DNA from: Lycocorax pyrrhopterus obiensis
Taxonomy: Eukaryota; Chordata; Aves; Passeriformes; Paradisaeidae
Direction: 5' to 3'
Length of the DNA stretch: 64,000 bases
NCBI GenBank assembly: GCA_014706295.1
Contig: JACSVZ010000028.1
Location: 1,716,263-1,780,262 of the forward strand
Position 1 is the first letter of the stretch; each line of letters starts with the position of its first letter. Of this stretch, positions 59,395 through 64,000 are shown piece by piece. Under the pieces are notes generated by a model, which did no database searches, was not told the origin of the DNA, and worked only from the letters and a program-made list of their open reading frames with translations. The translations under genes and the position numbers were made by a program.

Positions 59395-60240
59395 GTGCCA
59401 TTAATGAGCTCGGCTTTGCAGGCGGGAGATGCTGCTCGGTGTCCCCGCACGGGACAATTAGCACCCTGGCTAATGAGCCAGCACGGGGTCCTGCCAGCCC
59501 TGCTGCTGATTATTGCCGGAGTCAGAGCGGGGCTGGCCGGGTCCGCTGTCCCCAGTGTCGCCTGCTCCCCCGAAATCACCCACAGGGGTGAGCTGGTGGC
59601 ATCGCCACCGCGGGATCGCCAAGGAGGTGCCCGCGTCCCCTCCCGTGTCCCCTCCCGTGTCCCCTCCCGTGTCCCAGGTGCGGGGTGGCCGCTGCCCGAG
59701 GGCGAAGGAGCGGGTCCGGCTGCCGGGAGGGGGAAGGGAAGGAGGCGGTTGCCATGGAAACCGCAAATAAAATCAATGCACGCCGCCGGTGGGTTCGGAG
59801 GGAAGTTGGGCCTGGCCAGGGCAGCATCGCTCATCCCTTGGGGGGCACCGCAGCCCCCGGCCCGGCCCCTTCTGTGCCCTCCCTGCCGTGCCCAGCTCGG
59901 GCCGGGATGAGGGGACAGGGACAGCACGGAAGTGGTGCCATCGTTCTGCGCCACCCCCGTCCCCTCCCCATCCCTGGCTGAGCTGTCCTGCCCAACTCCA
60001 GCCCGGCAGCTCCGCCAGGACGGCCAGAGCCGCCGGTTCTCCGCAGCCACGGATCCTCCTGTCCGTCCGTCCGTCTGTCCGTCCGTCCGTCCGCCTGTCC
60101 CCGTGCCAGTGCCCCGAGCGCTGGCCCCAGCTGCGGTGGCAGAGGCCTCGCTAATGAGCTGCAGCCCTGATGAATGTGGCAGCTCTCCTGGAACGGGCTT
60201 CATTAGCAGCCGGCGGACCTGAGCGGAATAACAAGCGGCT
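59395..60240. promoter_or_regulatory. Region with repeated TAATGAG homeodomain cores
   Basis: CATTAATGAGCTCGG (59400), GGCTAATGAGCCAGC (59468), GCTAATGAGCTGCAG (60150) and an inverted CTTCATTAGCAGCC (60199) share the same extended core. Between them lie a CCCCTCCCGTGT repeat (59637-59677) and a GTCC microsatellite (60060-60100). No gene seen. Confidence 0.25.
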
Positions 60241-62190
60241 CCGTGGGGCGCGGGACGGGGTCCCCCCGAGCACCCCGCGGCCCTGAGGGACACCGGGCCA
60301 CGCTCCTGGGGAGCTGCGGGACCCCTCGCTGCCCACGGAGGCTCCGGGGCACCCCGGTGTCCCTCAGCACCCCGGTCACGGTGCCACCACCCCAAACTGG
60401 AGCAGCTCGGGAGGCTCCTGGCCCCGCCACCCACCCAAACTGGCTCTGTCCTGTGGGGGACGGGGGTGTCACCGCAGAACCAACCCCTCCATCCCCAGCG
60501 GTGTCCCCACACCAGCCGTGGGCTGGCCATGTCACCCCTCTATTGTCATGGCAGCAAGACCTGGCTGAGACCTACCAAACTCATGTCACCCGGCTCCTGG
60601 CCCCTCCGCTGTCCCCTGGGGTGACTGGGGACAAACCGGGGCGGTGCTGGAGCAGCGGGGACCCCCCCAGCCCCACGCCGGAGCCGCAGGGGTGTCCCCG
60701 AGGGCGGTGCCGCGTCCCTGCCCCTCGCAGCGGGAGCCCCTCGGCGTTGTCACCGCACCCCGACCGCCCGCGGCCGCTCCCCGTGTCCCTGTCACAACAA
60801 AGGAAAACATCTCTGGATGGAAACTGCGGGAGGGTCGTCACGGCAACACTGCTGCAGGATTTCACCAGAATCCCGGCGTTCGGGCTCAAAAAGACGCGCA
60901 GTCCCCGCTCCCCCGCGCAGAGGCCGCCGCGGATCCTGGTGGGGTTGGGGCCCGGCGAGTGGCACCGAGGGATGGGGTCACTCCAGCCACGCTGGCCCGG
61001 GGCCACCCGGTGGGGTGGCAGCTGTGGGGACACGGTGACAGCAGGTTCTGCCTCGTGGGAGCAGCTCGGGGCTCCCGGGGCGATGCCGCTGGATGTGGGG
61101 CTGGGGGTGTGGTGGGGACCCCACCCTGGGCGAGGATGGGGACTTTGGGACACGGCTCCGGGCCAGCGCTGGCGCTGCCACCCGAGTGAGCCTCGGCCTT
61201 GGCAGGGTGTTGGGCTCAGAGGGCGATGAGACCCGATGAAGTCACCTCCCAGCTGGAGGGAGGGCACTGGGACGCCAAAGTGGTGCCAGTGGAGGAGCTG
61301 GTCCCCAGCGCGTCCCTGGGCACGGAGCAGCTGCTGGAGAGGGGGGAGAGGTGTCGGTGGCACCCCGGTCCCCGCGCCGCGCTGGCGGGTGGCTGCTGTG
61401 ACATCCATCGCCTCTTGAGACGAGAGCTCCGCTCGGTCACTGCCAGCACCTTCCGTGCCACACCGATGGCCGGGGACGCATCCACGCCGGGGCTCAGTGT
61501 CCCCTGGGAGGTGGCCCGGGGTCCCCCCTCCTCCGCCTTTGAGTCTCCGGGGCTCCTTCGAGGGTCGGGGTCAGGCTGGGAGCAGCTGTGGTGGAGATTT
61601 TTGGGATGGGTGACCCGTGGGAGGTGCTGGTGACGCCCGACATTCCCACTGGGAAGCAGGGATGAACCCTTCTGATCCCTGACCTGTGCGCTCTGCGGGA
61701 TTTCCAGGTGAAATTTAGGGAGGTGAAGAGCAGGAGGAAGGATTTGGGCAGCAGGGGCAGGACCCAGCTGTGGTGGGGGGCAGCGGGGGCATCCAGAGTG
61801 CGCCCAGGCGAGGATTTTGGGGTCTGCCCCGTCCCACGGACCACTCGTGGACCATCCTCTCCGAGCAGGAGCGGCACCCTCCTTCCAATGACCCCAAAAA
61901 CCACCCCGGGGTGCCCTTTCCGAAGCGGGCCAGCGGGACGGGAGGTCTGTCGGGCGGCTGGATCCGCCGGGAGCGGGAAGAAGCCGGGATATCAAACCCC
62001 CTGGGACCCTCTCCCTAATGGCAAACCCCACGGGGACAGTGACCCCTGTCCCTGTCCCCCACGCTTGGGCACCTCCGTGGGGCCGGGCCCGCCAGCTGCA
62101 GCCGCATAAAGAAGGGGAACAGAGGAGCTCTGTGCGCCGGCAACGCCGGGATTGTGCCGGAGCAGGGGGGGCTCACAAAAGGCAGGAAAC
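60241..62190. other. Long GC-rich stretch, no recognised gene
   Basis: Unique sequence without a supportable exon, RNA or transposon. The chance open frames are numerous and overlapping. Confidence 0.4.
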
Positions 62191-62194
62191 GCCA

Positions 62195-62820
62195 CGAAAA
62201 GTCTGGCACAATGGAGTCGGAAATGAGAACTTTGCTCTCGGGTTTCCACGGATCCATCCTATGGGCGAAATAGGGAGGGGGGGGATCTCTCGTTTCGGTG
62301 CCAAGTCGTGGGAGACAGGCTGGCATTCTTCAGTCACCGGCGGGAAGGTGACACCCCCCGCCCCCCAAAAAAAAAACCCCAGTGATGGTTTTCTTCCCCC
62401 GTTTTGGGGGTCGTTCCTGGTAGCGCAGCTCTTTGGAGAGTCTTACCCGGTTTTGGGGGGGGTTGTTGTGGATTTTTGAAGTCTTTATCCATCCACAGCA
62501 TCCTCCAGCCCCCCTGCACCTCATTCCGGCCCCTTCTGGGGTGTGGAGGGGCTGGAGGGTGCTGCCGGCTGCACCCTGTGTAGCTTAAAGGGAATTTTGG
62601 GGTGTGGGAGGGGCTGGGAGATGCTCCCCTCCTTGGAAACACCCCAAAAAAATCCTGCTAGGTCCCCCCCTCTCTTCCTGCCTCCATCACAGTGACCCCC
62701 CCACATCCTCGTAGGGACCCCACCCCCATCGCAGCCCCCCCTATTCCAGGGACCCCCCCCCAATCTCTCCCAGCGCCCTCTTAGAGACCCTCCCTCATTA
62801 CAGGGACCGAGTGGGGTTCA
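62195..62820. other. Intergenic stretch upstream of the last promoter
   Basis: Contains a small unique block, GGCACAATGGAGTCGGAAAT (62209-62228), with a SOX-like core. The rest is CCCC-rich low-complexity sequence to about 62800. Confidence 0.3.
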
Positions 62821-62824
62821 AGAG

Positions 62825-63192
62825 GCGGCCCCGCTGGATGAGGAGGGGGCGGCCCCGGTTTTGGGGGTGGGGGGGGTTTGGCCCGGGTTTGGGGGGGTGG
62901 CGCATGCGCGGCCGCCCCTCGCCCTGCGCCGGGCAGCGCGGAGCGGGCGCGGGTTCTCCGCCGCTGCGGGCAGGTGCGGGCGGGCGGCACCGGCGGCACC
63001 GGCGGCGGGGGGGGGGGGGCCGCGCCCGCCGCCAGCCGCGATTGGCCCGGCCCGGCCCGGCTCGGCCCCCTCCGGGGGGGGCCCGGCCCGCTGCCCCCCT
63101 CTCCGAGCCCCGCTTTTAAGCCCCCGGTGCCGGCGGGGGTGCTCGGCTCTACCGGCGGCGATGAGTCCCGGCGCGCCCTGAGCACGGACCAG
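62825..63192 (+). promoter_or_regulatory. NCAN: CpG promoter and non-coding first exon, probably NCAN
   Basis: Strong CpG island with GC boxes, an ATTGG (inverted CCAAT) at 63041 and a TATA-like CTTTTAAG at 63112. A first exon would start near 63140 and end GGACCAG/GTACGTGAG at 63192/63193. It carries a six-codon upstream open frame (63161-63181). In human the next plus-strand gene after NR2C2AP is NCAN, whose first exon is non-coding. The gene name rests on synteny alone. No NCAN coding sequence is in the window. Confidence 0.45.
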
Positions 63193-63194
63193 GT

Positions 63195-63720
63195 ACGTGA
63201 GGCACCGGCACCGGCACCGGCACCGGCACCGGCACCGGCACCGCCCCCGCTGCGGGGACGGCCGCGGGGACGGGGACACCGGCACCGGCACCGCTACGGC
63301 GGGAGCGGGACGGATCCACGCTGGGGGCTCGGTGGGTGCGGGGCCCGGTGGCGGGGATGGGGACGGTGACAGCGACACCGACACCGGTACCGGCAGCGGG
63401 AGAGGGCTGGATCCGGGCTGGGGACGCGGCGGGGCTGCGGGGGCTGCAGGAATGCGGGGCCGGGTGGCGGGGATGGGGATGGGGACGGTGACACCGGCAC
63501 CGGCACTGCTGCGGGGACGGGGATGGGGGCGGTGACACCGGCAGCGACACCGGCGCCAGCACGGCAGGAGCGGGATGGAGCCAGGCTGGGGAATGCGGGG
63601 GTGGGGGGGCCGCGGGTCCCGGCGGCGGTGGCGGGGATGGGGACGGTGACACCGGCACGGCTGTGGCGGGAGCGGGACGGATCCGGGCCGGGGACGCAGC
63701 GGGGATGCGGGAGCTGGGGG
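63195..63720. repeat. CCGGCA hexamer run and 40-90 bp GC-rich repeat
   Basis: ACCGGC hexamers at 63200-63242 lead into diverged copies of GGCGGGGATGGGGACGGTGA plus CACCGGCACCGGC, at the start of the presumed NCAN first intron. Confidence 0.8.
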
Positions 63721-64000
63721 ACACTCGGTGTGGGGGGGACACTGTGGGTGCCGGGGGGGACGCAGGGGTGAGGGATGGTGGCCCTGGCGTGGGGGAGACG
63801 CTGGGGACACCGAGGGGACAGTGAGCTGTCAGGGATGGGGGTGCTGGTATCGGGGGCAGTGGGGCCGGAGGGGACACTGCGGGGGCACTGGGACAGCCGG
63901 ACAATGGGGGCGTGGCCACTGGCGTTGTGGGGACACGGGGACACCGTGAGGACCGGGCTCTCAGGGGCTGGGGACACTGAGAGGGGCTGGGGAACACCGG
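63721..64000. other. Presumed intronic sequence to the window end
   Basis: GGGGACACT-rich low-complexity sequence. No exon is visible before the window stops. Confidence 0.35.

Overview
The window is GC-rich vertebrate nuclear DNA, almost certainly from a bird. Genes are split by short introns, CpG islands are large, many introns carry their own minisatellite, and the only recognisable transposon remnants are CR1-like LINE pieces. Gene order matches human 19p13.11 (MEF2B - BORCS8 - RFXANK - NR2C2AP - NCAN), a segment that in birds lies on a small GC-rich chromosome (chicken chromosome 28 equivalent, from general knowledge). No bacterial, plasmid, phage or intact viral gene was seen.

Layout. 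1-14.4 kb holds no protein gene I can support. It contains minisatellites and several AT-richer, non-repetitive blocks that look like conserved non-coding elements. A miR-9 precursor lies on the minus strand at 14.43-14.51 kb, with the 5p arm identical to miR-9. It is followed by a 4-10 kb CpG-rich territory (about 14.5-24 kb) with a series of good minus-strand 5' splice sites, read here as promoters and first exons of a miR-9 host non-coding RNA. MEF2B (minus, 8 coding exons, 403 aa) occupies 26.1-30.0 kb; its probable non-coding first exon and promoter are near 35.8-36.1 kb. A four-transmembrane gene, TMEM221-like (plus, 3 exons, 315 aa), is at 38.8-42.7 kb. BORCS8 (minus, 43.9-47.7 kb) and RFXANK (plus, 48.2-54.3 kb) share a CpG promoter head to head. 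NR2C2AP (minus, 54.9-56.8 kb) converges on RFXANK and contains an apparent AT-AC, U12-type intron. From 57 to 62.8 kb there are repeats and putative enhancers. At 63.1 kb a CpG/TATA-like promoter and a non-coding exon with a good donor point to the next plus-strand gene, which by synteny should be NCAN.

Biology. MEF2B is a MADS-box transcription factor, RFXANK is the ankyrin subunit of the MHC-II RFX complex, BORCS8 is a lysosome-positioning BORC subunit, NR2C2AP is a nuclear-receptor-associated small protein, and miR-9 is a neural microRNA. They are neighbours by ancient synteny, not an operon. The most interesting point is a miR-9 copy immediately downstream of MEF2B on the same strand. This mirrors MIR9-1 with MEF2D and MIR9-2 with MEF2C and suggests a fourth member of an ancestral MEF2-miR-9 pair that mammals lack. 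All exon coordinates were read by eye from splice signals, reading phase and recalled family sequence. No alignment was run.
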